This document shows, piece after piece, positions 25,758 through 38,883 of a stretch of DNA of 64,000 bases. The notes beneath the pieces were generated by a model that saw only the letters and a list, made by a program, of their open reading frames with translations, ran no database searches and was not told where the DNA came from. The stretch's first letter is position 1, and the number at the start of each line of letters is the position of its first letter. This DNA is from Saccoglossus kowalevskii. Lineage: Eukaryota; Hemichordata; Enteropneusta; Harrimaniidae. The DNA lies in NCBI RefSeq assembly GCF_000003605.2, contig NW_003158211.1, forward strand, positions 1 to 64,000, read 5' to 3'. The position numbers and the translations under genes are program-made.

Positions 25758-26703
25758 ATGATATCACAGGTAACAATCCCGAATGAAACTACCAACTTTG
25801 CAATCGCTTTTTACAACTTTGTAAGCAGTTTCTTGTCGATTTTTCCGTTGGCTGTTGTGATAATCTGCTTATATATAAGACAGACATTATCGGAACATTT
25901 ACTTAATGTTTTCGAAATTTAACTGCGGGGTTGCCATGAAAATGACTTACGTTAAATATATAAGCAACTCCGCCAACATTTCCTTTGTTTTTCCCAACTT
26001 TGCACGGTGTTTTCAAACATTTTGCCCTCACCTCATGGCAACATCTATAGACTGCTTTCAATTGGCTTTTATTGAATTTCTTGACTTTACAACTGCGCGT
26101 TTCTACATGCCAACAACTTAGGCCATATATACAAATACATCTACCAACTTTTCAATAACTTTGCACAACTTTGCAATCACTTTGAACAACTTTGCACGGA
26201 GTGGTAACAGCGTAAATCCCACTACGTGCCGACAGATCAGCAACTTGTTCTTGAAATTTGAAGGAATTTGAAAACTTTCCATTAATTAAAACAGTTACAA
26301 TAATTCCACGATTTCCCACTATAAATGATCGACATCACAGTAAGAAAGAATGCAGGAACGTTGCCTTATATATTTTCGATATGCGTGATGAAACAAAAAA
26401 ATAAACTCAACAGCTCATTTACTCAGGCAGTCTCCTATGCAAGAACTAACCACGCCCGTTTGTGCTTTACTTTAAACATTGGTCGATCACCTAACCTCAC
26501 AGCTGCATCGATTATTTGAAATTCAGCTGAATTGCCTGCTATTTCAGATTTTTTAATGTTTCAAAAACGATATCGCTTTCACAGGTACCTCCTATAATTG
26601 ACCTATGACCTCTACATACTTTGAGTAACACTACGATAATTTAACACCAATTAACGAAACATTTATTCCCATTTTCGAACTTTTAACTATTGGACTTGTT
26701 AAT
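25758..26703 (+). repeat. Satellite unit U28 (946 bp), b3 insertion type
   Basis: Haplotype a1-b3-c1 (gccatg)-d1 with tttcccaactttg. Its back shares gaaatttgaagg with U6. Confidence 0.93.
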
Positions 26704-27653
26704 ATGATATCACAGGTAACAATCCCGAATGAAACTACCAACTTTGCAATCGCTTTTTACAACTTTGTAAGCAGTTTCTTGTCGATTTTTCCGTTGGCTG
26801 TTGTGATAATCTGCTTATATATAAGACAGACATTATCGGAACATTTACTTAATGTTTTCGAAATTTAACTGCGGGGTTGCCATGAAAATGACTTACGTTA
26901 AATATATAAGCAACTCCGCCAACATTTCCTTTGTTTTTTCCAACATTGCACGGTGTTTTCAAACATTTTGCCCTCACCTCATGGCAACATCTATAGACTG
27001 CTTTCAATTGGCTTTTATTGAGTTTTCTCGACTTTACAACTGCGCGTTTCTACATGCCAACAACTTAGGCCATATATACAAATACATCTACCAACCTTTC
27101 AATAACTTTGCACAACTTTGCAATCACTTTGAACAACTTTGCACGGAGTGGTAACAGCGTAAATCCCACTACGTGCCGACAGATCAGCAACTTGTTCTTG
27201 AAATTAGAAGGAATTTGAAAACTTTCCATTAATTAAAACAGTTACAAAAATTCCACGATTTTCCACTACAAATGATCGACATCACAGTAAGAAAGAATGC
27301 AGGAACGTTTCCTTATATGTTTTTGATATGCGTGATGGAACACAAAAAATAAACTCAACAGCTCATTTACTCAAACAGTCTCCCTTGCAAGAACTATCCA
27401 CGCCTGTTTGTGCTTTACTTTAAAAACATTGGTCGATCACCTAATCACACAGCTGCATCGATTATTGGAAATTCAGCCGAATTGCCGACTATTTCAGATT
27501 TTTTTATGTTTCAAAAATGATATCGCTTTCACATGTAGCTCCTATAACTGACCTATGACCTCTACATACTTTGAGTAACACTACGATAATTTAACACCAA
27601 TTAACGAAACATTTATTCACATTTTCGAACTTTTAACTATTGGACTTGTTAAT
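26704..27653 (+). repeat. Satellite unit U29 (950 bp), b3 insertion type
   Basis: Haplotype a1-b3-c1 (gccatg)-d1. Shares the ttgagttttctcg insertion with U25 and U52. The A-run is interrupted (acacaaaaaataaac). Confidence 0.93.
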
Positions 27654-28555
27654 ATGATATCACAGGTAACAATCCCGAATGAAACTACCAACTTTGCAAT
27701 CGCTTTTTACAACTTTGTAAGCAGTTTCTTGTCGATTTTTTGGTAGGCTGTGGGGATAATCTGCTTATATATAAGACATTCTTGGAACATTTACTTAATG
27801 TTTTCGAAATTTAACTGCGGGGTTATCATGAAAATGACTTACGTTAAATATATAAGCAACTCCGCCAACATTTCCATCGTTTTTTTCCAACTTTGCACGG
27901 TGTTTTCAAACATTTTGCCCGCACCTCATGGCAACATCTATAGACTGCTTTCAATTGGCTTTTATTGAATTTCTCGACTTTACAACTGCGCGTTTCTTAT
28001 ATGCCAACAACTTAACTCATATATACAAATACATCTACCAACTTTTCATAACTTTGCAAACTTTGCAATCACTTTGAACAACTTTCCGCGGAGTGGTAAC
28101 AGCTTAAATCCACTACGTGCCGACAGCTCAGCAACTTGTTCTTGAAATTAGAAGGAATTTGAAAACTGTCCATTAATTAAAACAGTTACAACATTTCCAC
28201 GATTTGCCACTATAAATGATCGACATCACATTAAGAAAGAATGCAGGAACGTTGCCTTATATAATATCATTTACTCAGGAAGTCTCCCATGCAAGAACTA
28301 ACCACGCCCGTTTGTTCTTTACTTTAAACATTGGTCGATCACCTAACCACACAGCTGCATCGATTATTTGAAATTCAGCCGAATTGCCGGCTATTTCAGA
28401 TTTTTTAATGTTTCAAAAACGATATCGCTTTCACAGGTACCTCATATAATTGACCTTTGACCTCAACATACTTTGAGTAACACTACGATAATTTAACACC
28501 AATTAACGAAACATTTTTTCACATTTTCGAACTTTTAACTATTGGATTTGTTAAT
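27654..28555 (+). repeat. Satellite unit U30 (902 bp), A-run deletion type
   Basis: Haplotype a2-b1-c1 (gttatcatg)-d1. About 43 bp including the A-run and ATAAAC are missing at 28260-28272 (ataatatcatttac). It carries CCGCGG at 28086-28091. Several single-base losses cluster at 28000-28115. An a4 unit follows, as after U39 and U54. Confidence 0.93.
28451..28463 (-). promoter_or_regulatory. Canonical DR1 before U31
   Basis: tgacctttgacct followed by caacatac; this version precedes the a4 units U31, U40 and U55. Confidence 0.4.
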
Positions 28556-29494
28556 ATGATATCACAGGTAACAATCCCGAATGAGACTACCAACTTTGCA
28601 TTCGCTGTTTACAACTTTGTAAGCAGTTCCTTGTCGATTTTTCCGTTGGATGTTGTGATAATCTGCTTATTTATGAGACATTCTCGGAACATTTTCTTAA
28701 TGTTTCCGAAATTTAACTGCGGGGTTGTCATGACAATTACTTAGGTTAAATATATAGGCAACTCCGCAAACATTTCCTTCGCTTATTCTAACATTGCACG
28801 GTGTTTTCTAACATTTTACCTTCAGGTCATGGGAACATCTATAGACTGCTTTCAATTGGCTTTTATTGAATTTCTCGACTTTACAACTGCGTGTATCTAT
28901 ATGCCAACAACTTAGGTCATACATACAAATCCATCTACCAACTTTGCAATACCTTTGCAAAATTTGCAATCACTTTGAACAACTTTGCCGGGAGTGTTAA
29001 CAGCGTAAATCCCACTACGTGCCGACAGCTCAGCAACTTGTTCTTGAAATTTAGAAGGAATTTGAAAACTTTGTAATAATTAAAACAGTTACAAAAATTC
29101 CACGATTTTCCACTATAAATGATCGACATCACAGTAAAAAGAATGCACGAACGTTGCCTTATATATTTTCGATATGCGTGATGGAACTAAAAAAATAAAC
29201 TCAACATCTCATTTACTCAAGCAGTCTCCCATGCAAGAACTAACCACGCCCGTTTGTACTTTACTTTAAACGTTTCTCGATCACCTGACCACACAGCTGC
29301 ATCGATTATTGGAAATTCAGCCGAATTGCCGGCTATTTCAGATTTTTTTATGTTTCAATAACGATATCGCTTTCACAGGTACCTCCTATAATTGACCTAT
29401 GACCTCTATATACTTTGCACACTACGATAATTTAACACCAATTAACGAAACATTCATTCACATTTTCAAACTTTTAACTATTGGACTTGTTAAT
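28556..29494 (+). repeat. Satellite unit U31 (939 bp), a4 class
   Basis: a4-b4 (tttatgagac)-c3-d2 with ttcaggtcatggg; nearly the same as U40. The tail lacks about 6 bp (actttgcacactacg), a loss shared with U38 and U53. Confidence 0.93.
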
Positions 29495-30437
29495 ATGATA
29501 TCACAGGTAACAATTCCGAATGAAACTACCAACTTTTCAATCGCTTTTTACAACTTTGTAAGCAGTTTCTTGTCGATTTTGCCGTTGGCTGTTGTGATAA
29601 TCTGCTTATATATAAGACATTCTCGGAACATTTACTTAATGTTTTCGAAATTTAACTGCGGGGTTGTCATGAAAATGACGTACGTTAAATATATAAGCAA
29701 CTCCGCCAACATTTCCTTCGCTTTTTCCAACTTTGCACGGTGTGTTCTAACATTTTACCCTCAGCTCATGGGAACATCTATAGACTGCTTTCAATCGGCT
29801 TTCATTAAATTTCTCGACTTTACAACTGCGTGTTTTTATATGTCAACAACTTAGGTCATACATGCAAATCCATCTACCAACTTTGCAATAACGTTGCACA
29901 ATTTTGCAATCACTTTGAACAACTTTGCCGGGAGTGTTAACAGCGTAAATCCCACTACGTGCCGACAGCTCAGCAACTTGTTCTTGAAATTTAGAAGGAA
30001 TTTGAAAACTTTGTAATAATTAAAACAGTTACAAAAATTCTATGATTTTCCACTATAAATGATCGACATCACAGTAAAAAGAATGCAGGAACGTTGCCTT
30101 ATATATTTTCGATATGCGTGATGGAACTAAAAAAATAAACTCAACACCTCATTTACTCAAGCAGTCTCCCATGCAAGAACTAACCACGCCAGTTTGTACT
30201 TTACTTTAAACATTGGTCGATCACCTAACCTCACAGCTGCATCGATTATTTGAAATTCAGATGAATTGCCGGCTATTTCAGATTTTTTTATGTTTCAAAA
30301 ATGATATCGCTTTCACATGTACCTCCTATAACTGACCTATGACCTCTACATACTTTGAGTAACACTACGATAATTTAACACCAATTAACGAAACATTTAT
30401 TCACATTTTCGAACTTTTAACTATTGGACTTGTTAAT
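29495..30437 (+). repeat. Satellite unit U32 (943 bp), open-frame type
   Basis: Haplotype a1 (ttgccgttgg)-b1-c1 (gacgtacg)-d3. The 119-codon frame is open and continues upstream to 29399 because the tail deletion of U31 removes an upstream stop. U34 shares ttgccg and gacgtacg. Confidence 0.93.
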
Positions 30438-31379
30438 ATGATATCACAGGTAACAATCCCGAATGAAACTACCAACTTTGCAATAGCTTTTTACAACTTT
30501 GTTGCAGTTGGTTGTCGATTTTACGGTTGCTGTTGTTATAATCTGCTTATATATGAGACATTCTCGGAACACTTACTTAATGTTTTCAAAATTTATCTGC
30601 GGGGTTGTCATGACAATGACTTAGGTTAAATATATAAGCAACTTCGCCAACATTTCCTTCGCTTTTTCCAACTTTGAACGGTGTGTTCTAACATTTTACC
30701 CTCAGCTCATGGGAACATCTATAGACTGCTTTCAATCGGTTTTTATTAAATTTCTCGACTTTACAACTGCGTGTTTGTATATGCCAACAACTTAGGTCAT
30801 ACATACAAATACATCTACTAACTTTTCAATAACGTTTGCACAACTTTGCAATCACTTTGAACAATTTTCCACGGAGTGGTGACAGCGTGAATCCCACTAC
30901 GTGCCGACAACTCAGCAACTTGTTCTTGAAAATTATAAGGAATTTGAAAACTTTCCATTAATTAAAACAGTTACAAAAATTCCACGATTTTTCTCTATAA
31001 ATGATCGACATCACAGTAAGAAAGAATGCAGGAACGTTGCCTTATATATTTTCGATATGCGTGATGAAACAAAAAAATAAACACAACAGGTCATTTACTC
31101 AATCAGTCTCCCTTGCAAGAACTAACCACGCCCGTTTGGGCTTTACTTTAAACATTGGTCGATCACCTAACCACACAGCTGCATCGATTATTTGATATTC
31201 AGCTGAATTGCCGGCTATTTCAGATTTTTTAATGTTTCAAAAATGATATCATTTTCACAGGTACCTCCTATTATTGACCTATGACCACTGCATACTTTGA
31301 GTAACACTGCAATAATTTAACACCAATTAACGAAACATTTATTCACATTTTCGAACTTTTAACTATTGGACTTGTTAAT
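30438..31379 (+). repeat. Satellite unit U33 (942 bp), rare a3 class
   Basis: Haplotype a3-b4-c2-d3. Unlike U1, U18 and U50 its anchor keeps ATGATATC. Confidence 0.93.
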
Positions 31380-32324
31380 ATGATATCACAGGTAACAATT
31401 CCGAATGAAACTACCAACTTTGCAATCGCTTTTTACAACTTTGTAAGCAGTTTCTTGTCGATTTTGCCGTTGGCTGTTGTGATAATCTGCTTATATATAA
31501 GACATTCTCGGAACATTTACTTATTTTTTTCTAAATTTAACTGCGGGGTTGTCATGAAAATGACGTACGTTAAATATATAAGCAACTCCGCCAACATTTC
31601 CTTCACTTTTTCCAACATTGCACGGTGTGTTCTAACATTTTACCCTCAGCTCATGGGAACATCTATAGGCTGCTTTCAATCGGCTTTTATTAAATTTCTC
31701 TACTTTACAACTGCGTATTTCTATATGCCAACAACTTAGGTCATACATGCAAATCCATCTACCAACTTTGCAATAACTTTGCACAATTTTGCAATCACTT
31801 TGAACAACTTTGCCGGGAGTGTTAACAGCGTAAATCCCACTACGTGCCGACAGCTCAGCAACTTGTTCTTGAAATTTAGAAGGAATTTGAAAACTTTGTA
31901 ATAATTAAAACAGTTACAAAAATTCTACGATTTTCTACTATAAATGATCGACATCACAGTAAGAAAGAATGCAGGAACGTTGCCTTATATATTTTCGATA
32001 TGCGTGATGGAACTAAAAAAATAAACTCAACAGCTCATTTACTCAAGCAGTCTCCCATGCAAGAACTAACCACGCCTGTTTGTACTTTACTTTAAACATT
32101 GGTCGATCACCTAACCACACAGCTGCATAGATTATTTGAAATTCAGCTAAATTGCCGGGCTATTTCAGATTTGTTTATGTTTCAAAAACGATATCGCTTT
32201 CACAGGTACCTCCTATAATTGACCTATGACCTCTACATACTTTGATTAACACTTCGATAATTTAACACCAATTAACAAATCATTTATTCACATTTTCGAA
32301 CTTTTAACTATTGGAATTGTTAAT
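31380..32324 (+). repeat. Satellite unit U34 (945 bp), open-frame type
   Basis: Haplotype a1 (ttgccg)-b1-c1 (gacgtacg)-d3 with ttatttttttctaaa. The 119-codon frame is open at 31380-31739. Confidence 0.93.
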
Positions 32325-33259
32325 ATGATATCACAGGTAACAATCCCGAATGAAACTACCAACTTTGCAATCGCTTTTTACAACTTTGTAAGCAGTTTCT
32401 TGTCGATTTTTTGGTATGCTGTGGTGATAATCTGCTTATATATGAGGCATTCTTGGAACATTTACTTAATGTTTTCGAAATTTAACTGCGGGGTTGTCAT
32501 GACAATGACTTAGGTTAAATATATAAGCAACTCCGCCAAAATTTCCTTCGCTTATTCCAACATTGCACGGTGTTTTCTAACATTTTACCTTCAGCTCATG
32601 GGAACAACTATAGACTGCTTTCAATTGGCTTTTATTGATTTTTTCGACTTTACAACTGCGCGTTTCTATATGCCAACAACTTAGGTCATACATACAAATA
32701 CATCTACTAACTTTTCAATAACTTTGCACAACTTTGCAATCACTTTGAACAATTTTGCACGGAGTAGTGACAGCGTAAATCCCACTACGTGCCGACAGCT
32801 CAGCAACTTGTTCTTGAATATTAGAAGGAAATTGAAAACTTTCCATAAATTAAAAATTCCACGATTTTCCACTATAAATGATCGACATCACAGTAAGAAA
32901 GAATGCAGGAACGTTGCCTTATATATTTTCGATATGCGTGATGAAACAAAAAAAAAATAAACTCAACAGGTCATTTACTCAGGCAGTCTCCTATGCAAGA
33001 ACTAACCACGCCCGTTTGTGCTTTACTTTAAACATTGGTCGATCACCTAACCACACAGCTGCATCGATTATTTGAAATTCAGCTGAATTGCCGGCTATTT
33101 CAGATTGTTTAATGTTTCAAAAACGATATTGCTTTCACAGGTACCTCCTATAATTGACCTATGACCTCTACATACTTTGATTAACACTACGATAATTTAA
33201 CACCAATTAACGAAACATTTATTCACATTTTCGAACTTTTAACTATTGGAATTGTTGAT
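32325..33259 (+). repeat. Satellite unit U35 (935 bp)
   Basis: a2 variant ggtatgctg (the usual TAG is absent)-b2-c2-d2. Near 32845 it lacks the same ~10 bp as U1 (ccataaattaaaaattcc). Confidence 0.93.
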
Positions 33260-34208
33260 ATGATATCACAGGTAACAATCCCGAATGAAACTACCAACTT
33301 TGCAAACGCTTTTTACAACTTTGTAAGCAGTTTCTTGTCGATTTTTCCGTTGGCTGTTGTGATAATCTGCTTATATATAAGACATTCTCGGAACATTTAC
33401 TTAATGTTTTCGAAATTTAACTGCGGGGTTGTCATGAAAATGACTTACGTTAAATATATAAGCAACTCCGCCAACATTTCCTTCGTTTTTTCCAATATTG
33501 CACGGTGTTTTCAAACATTTTGCCCTCACCTCATGGCAACATCTATAGACTGCTTTCAATTTGGCTTTTATTGAATTTCTCGACTTTACAACTGCGCGTT
33601 TCTATATGCCAACAACTTAGGTCATGTATACAAATACATCTACCAACCTTTCAATAACTTTGCACAACTTTGCAATCACTTTGAACAACATTGCACGGAG
33701 TGGTAACAGCGTAAATCCCACTACGTGCCGACAGCTCAGCAACTTGTTCTTGAAAATTAGAAGGAATTTGAAAGCTTTCCATTAATTAAAACAGTTACAA
33801 AAATTCCACGATTTCCCATTATAAATGATCGACATCACAGTAAGAAAGAATGCAGGAACGTTGCCTTATATATTTTCGATATGCGTGATGAAACAAAAAA
33901 AAAATAAACTCAACAGGTCATTTACTCAGGCAGTCTCCCATGCAAGATCTAACCACGCCCGTTTGTACTTTACTTTAGAAACATTGGTCGATCACCTAAC
34001 CACACAGCTGCATCGATTATTTGAAATTCAGCCGAATTGCCGGCTATTTCAGATTTTTTAATGTTTCAAAAACGATTTCGCTTTCACAGGTACCTCCTAT
34101 AATTGACCTATGACCTCTACATACTTTGATTAACACTACGATAATTTAACACCAATTAACGAAACATTTATTCACATTTTCGAACTTTTAACTATTGGAA
34201 TTGTTAAT
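33260..34208 (+). repeat. Satellite unit U36 (949 bp)
   Basis: Haplotype a1-b1-c1-d1 (aatattgc). One extra T (caatttggctttt) ends the frame at 104 codons. Confidence 0.93.
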
Positions 34209-35155
34209 ATGATATCACAGGTAACAATCCCGAATGAAACTACCAACTTTGCAATCGCTTTTTACAACTTTGTAAGCAGTTTCTTGTCGATTTATTGGTA
34301 GGCTGTGGTGATAATCTGCTTATATATGAGGCATTCTTGGAACACTTACTTAATGTTTTCGAAATTTAACTGCGCGGTTGTCATGACAATGACTTAGGTT
34401 AAATATATAAGCAACTCCGCCAACATTTCCTTCGTTTTTTCCAATATTGCACGGTGTTTCAAACATTTTGCCCTCACCTCATGCCAACATCTATAGACTG
34501 CTTTCAATTGGCTTTTATTGAATTTCTCGACTTTACAACTGCGCGTTTCTATATGCCAACAACTTAGGTCATATATACAAATACATCTACCAACTTTTCA
34601 ATAACTTTGCACAACTTTGCAATCACTTTGAACAACTTTGCAAGGAGTGGTAACAGCGTAAATCCCACTACGTGCCGACAGCTCAGCAACTTGTTCTTGA
34701 AAATTAGAAGGAAATTTAAAACTTTCCATTAATTAAAACAGTTACAACAATTCCACAATTTTCCACTATAAATGATCAACATCACAGTAAGAAAGAATGC
34801 AGGAACGTTGCCTTATATGTTTTCGATATATGCGTGATGGAACAAAAAAAATAAACTCAACAGCTCATTTACTCAATCAGTCTCCATTGAAAGAACTAAC
34901 CACGCCTGTTTGTGCTTTACTTTAAAAACATTGGTCGATCACATAATCAAACAGCTGCATCGATTATTTGAAATTCAGCCGAATTACCGGCTATTTCAGA
35001 TTTTTTAATATTTCACAAACGATATCGCTTTCACAGGTACCTCCTATAATTGACCTATGACCTCTACATACTTTGATTAACACTTCGATAATTTAACACC
35101 AATTAACAAAACATTTATTCACATTTTCGAACTTTTAACTATTGGACTTGTTAAT
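34209..35155 (+). repeat. Satellite unit U37 (947 bp), mosaic
   Basis: a2 (ttattgg)-b2-c2 front with d1 back (catgccaac), like U19. From about 34640 the tail (gcaaggagtgg, gatcaacatc, ttgaaagaac) matches the tail of U59. Confidence 0.93.
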
Positions 35156-36094
35156 ATGATATCACAGGTAACAATCCCGAATGAAACTACCAACTTTGCA
35201 ATCGCTTTTTACAACTTTGTAAGCAGTTTCTTGTCGATTTGTTGGTAGGCTGTGGTGATAATCTGCTTATATATGAGGCATTCTCGGAACATTTACTTAA
35301 TGTTTTCGAAATTTAACTGCGGGGTTGTCATGACTATGACTTAGAATAAATATATAAGCAACTCCGCCAACATTTCCTTCGCTTATTCCAACATTGCACG
35401 GTGTTTTCTAACATTTTTCCTTCAGCTCATGGGAACAACTATAGACTGCTTTCAATTGGCTTTTATTGATTTTTTCGACTTTACAACTGCGCGTTTCTAT
35501 ATGCCAACAACTTAGGTCATACATATAAATACATCTACTAACTTTTCAATAACTTTGCACAACTTTGCAATCACTTTGAACAACTTTGCACGGAGTTGTA
35601 ACAGCGTAAATCCCAATACGTGCCGACAGATCAGCAACTTGTTCTTGAAATTAGAAGGAATTTGAAAACTGTCCATTAATTAAAACAGTTAAAACAATTC
35701 CACGATTTCCCACTATAAATGATCGACATCACAGTAAAAAGAATGCACGAACGTTGCCTTATATATTTTCGATATGCGTGATGGAACTAAAAAAATAAAC
35801 TCAACAGCTCATTTACTCAAGCAGTCTCCCATGCAAGAACTAACCACGCCCGTTTGTACTTTACTTTAAACGTTTCTCGATCACCTGACCACACAGCTGC
35901 ATCGATTATTGGAAATTCAGCCGAATTGCCGGCTATTTCAGATTTTTTTATGTTTCAATAACGATATCGCTTTCACAGGTACCTCCTATAATTGACCTAT
36001 GACCTCTATATACTTTGGACACTACGATAATTTAACACCAATTAACGAAACATTCATTCACATTTTCAAACTTTTAACTATTGGACTTGTTAAT
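35156..36094 (+). repeat. Satellite unit U38 (939 bp), twin of U60
   Basis: a2 (tttgttggtagg)-b2 (ttctcgg)-c2 (ctatgacttag)-d2. The tgttgg, catataaatac, cccaatacg and cagttaaaacaatt variants recur in U60. The last 350 bp instead match the end of U31 (aaacgtttctcg, 6-bp tail deletion). Confidence 0.93.
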
Positions 36095-36997
36095 ATGATA
36101 TCACAGGTAACAATCCCGAATGAAACTACCAACATTGCAATCGCATTTTACAACTTTGTAAGCAGTTCCTTGTCGATTTTTCCATTGGCTGTTGTGATAA
36201 TCTGCTTATTTATGAGACATTCTCGGAACATTTACTTAATGTTTCCGAAATTTAACTGCGGGGTTGTCATGACAATTACTTAGGTTAAATATATAAGCAA
36301 CTCCGCAAACATTTCCTTCGTTTTTTCCAACATTGCACGGTGTTTTCAAACATTTTGCCCTCACCTCATTGCAACATCTATAGACTGCTTTCAATTGGCT
36401 TTTATTGAATTTCTCGACTTTACAACTGCGCGTTTCTATATGCCAACAATTTAGGTCATATACACAAATACATCTACCAACTTTTCAATAACTTTGCAAA
36501 ACTTTGCAATCACTTTGAACAACTTTCCGCGGAGTGGTAACAGCTTAAATCCCACTACGTGCCGACAGCTCAGCAACTTGTTCTTGAAATTAGAAGGAAT
36601 TTGAAAACTGTCCATTAATTAAAACAGTTACAACAATTCCACGATTTGCCACTATAAATGATCGACATCACAGTAAGAAAGAATGCAGGAACGTTGCCTT
36701 ATATATTATCATTTACTCAGGAAGTCTCCCATGCAAGAACTAACCACGCCCGTTTGTTCTTTACTTTAAACATTGGTCGATCACCTAACCACACAGCTGC
36801 ATCGATTATTTGAAATTCAGCCGAATTGCCGGCTATTTCAGATTTTTTAATGTTTCAAAAACGATATCGCTTTCACAGGTACCTCCTATAATTGACCTTT
36901 GACCTCAACATACTTTGAGTAACACTACGATAATTTAACACCAATTAACGAAACATTTTTTCACATTTTCGAATTTTTAACTATTGGATTTGTTAAT
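36095..36997 (+). repeat. Satellite unit U39 (903 bp), A-run deletion type
   Basis: a4-like front (agcagttcc, tgtttccg) with ccattggctg-b4-c3-d1 (ctcattgcaac). About 43 bp are missing at 36701-36711. CCGCGG lies at 36527-36532. U54 is its close relative. Confidence 0.93.
36893..36905 (-). promoter_or_regulatory. Canonical DR1 before U40
   Basis: Same element and flanks as at 28451. Confidence 0.4.
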
Positions 36998-37938
36998 ATG
37001 ATATCACAGGTAACAATCCCGAATGAGACTACCAACTTTGCATTCGCTGTTTACAACTTTGTAAGCAGTTCCTTGTCGATTTTTCCGTTGGATGTTGTGA
37101 TAATCTGCTTATTTATGAGACATTCTCGGAACATTTTCTTAATGTTTCCGAAATTTAACTGCGGGGTTGTCATGACAATTACTTAGGTTAAATATATAGG
37201 CAACTCCGCAAACATTTCCTTCGCTTATTCTAACATTGCACGGTGTTTTCTAACATTTTACCTTCAGGTCATGGGAACATCTATAGACTGCTTTCAATTG
37301 GCTTTTATTGAATTTCTCGACTTTACAACTGCGTGTTTCTATATGCCAACAACTTAGGTCATACATACAAATCCATCTACCAACTTTGCAATACCCTTGC
37401 AAAATTTGCAATCACTTTGAACAACTTTGCCGGGAGTGTTATCAGCGTAAATCCCACTATGTGCCGACAGCTCAGCAACTTGTTCTTGAAATTTAGAAGG
37501 AATTTGAAAACTTTGTAATAATTAAAACAGTTACAAAAATTCCACGATTTTCCACTATAAATGATCGACATCGCAGTAAAAAGAATCACGAACGTTGCTT
37601 ATATATTTTCGATATGCGTGATGAAACAAAAAAATAAACTCAACAGCTCATTTACTCAGGCAGTCACCCTTGCAAGAACTAACCACGCCTGTTTGTGCTT
37701 TACTTAAAAAACATTGGTCGATCACCTAATCACACAGCTGCATCGATTATTGGAAATTCAGCCGAATTGCCGGCTATTTCAGATTTTTTTATTTTTCAAA
37801 AATGATATCGCTTTCACATGTACCTCCTATAACTGACCTATGACCTCTTCATACTTTGAGTAACACTACGATAATTTAACACCAATTAACGAAACATTTA
37901 TTCACATTTTCGAACTTTTAACTATTGGACTTGTTAAT
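36998..37938 (+). repeat. Satellite unit U40 (941 bp), a4 class, twin of U31
   Basis: a4-b4-c3-d2 (ttcaggtcatggg); nearly identical to U31 for its first 600 bp (offset 8,442 bp), then switches to a U3-like tail at about 37610. Confidence 0.93.
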
Positions 37939-38883
37939 ATGATATCACAGGTAACAATCCCGAATGAAACTACCAACTTTGCAATCGCTTTTTACAACTT
38001 TGTAAGCAGTTTCTTGTCGATTTTTTGGTAGGCTGTGGTGATAATCTGCTTATATATAAGACATTCTCGGAAAATTTACTTAATGTTTTCGAAATTTAAC
38101 TGCGGGGTTGTCATGAAAATGACTTACGTTAAATATATAAGCAACTCCGCCAACATTTCCATCGTTTTTTTCCAACTTTGCACGGTGTTTTCAAACATTT
38201 TGCCCTCACCTCATGGCAACATCTATAGACTGCTTTCAATTGGCTTTTATTGAATTTCTCGACTTTACAACTGCGCGTTTCTACATCCCAACAACTTAGG
38301 CCATATATACAAACACATCTCCAACTTTTCAATAACTTGCACAACTTTGCAATCACTTTGAACAACTTTGCACGGAGTGGTAACAGCGTAAATCCCACTA
38401 CGTGCCGACAGCTCAGCAACTTGTTCTTGAAAATTAGAAGGAAATTGAAAACTTTCCATTAATTAAAACAGTTACAACAATTCCACAATTTTCCACTATA
38501 AATGATCAACATCACAGTAAGAAAGAATGCAGGAACGTTGCCTTATATGTTTTCGATATGCGTGATGGAACAAAAAAAATAAACTCAACAGCTCATTTAC
38601 TCAATCAGTCTCCCTTGAAAGAAGTAACCACGCCTGTTTGTGCTTTAGTTTAAAAACATTGGTCGATCACCTAATCAAACAGCTGCATCGATTATTTGAA
38701 ATTCAGCCGAATTGCCGGCTATTTCAGATTTTTTAATATTTCAAAAACGATATCGCTTTCACAGGTACCTCGTATAATTGACCTATGACCTCTACATACT
38801 TTGATTAACACTTCGATAATTTAACACCAATTAACAAAACATTTATTCACATTTTCGAACTTTTAACTATTGGAATTGTTAAT
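37939..38883 (+). repeat. Satellite unit U41 (945 bp)
   Basis: Haplotype a2-b1-c1-d1. From about 38270 it matches 63065 onward, including the private gaaagaagtaacc, gctttagttt and acctcgtataatt. Two single-base losses cluster at 38315-38340. Confidence 0.93.

Noticed and set aside
29399-29854. 151-codon open frame as a protein-coding gene
   Set aside because: It is the satellite's 119-codon frame extended upstream by the 6-bp tail loss in U31. Neighbouring units have stops in the same frame, there is no known domain, and no unique flanks.
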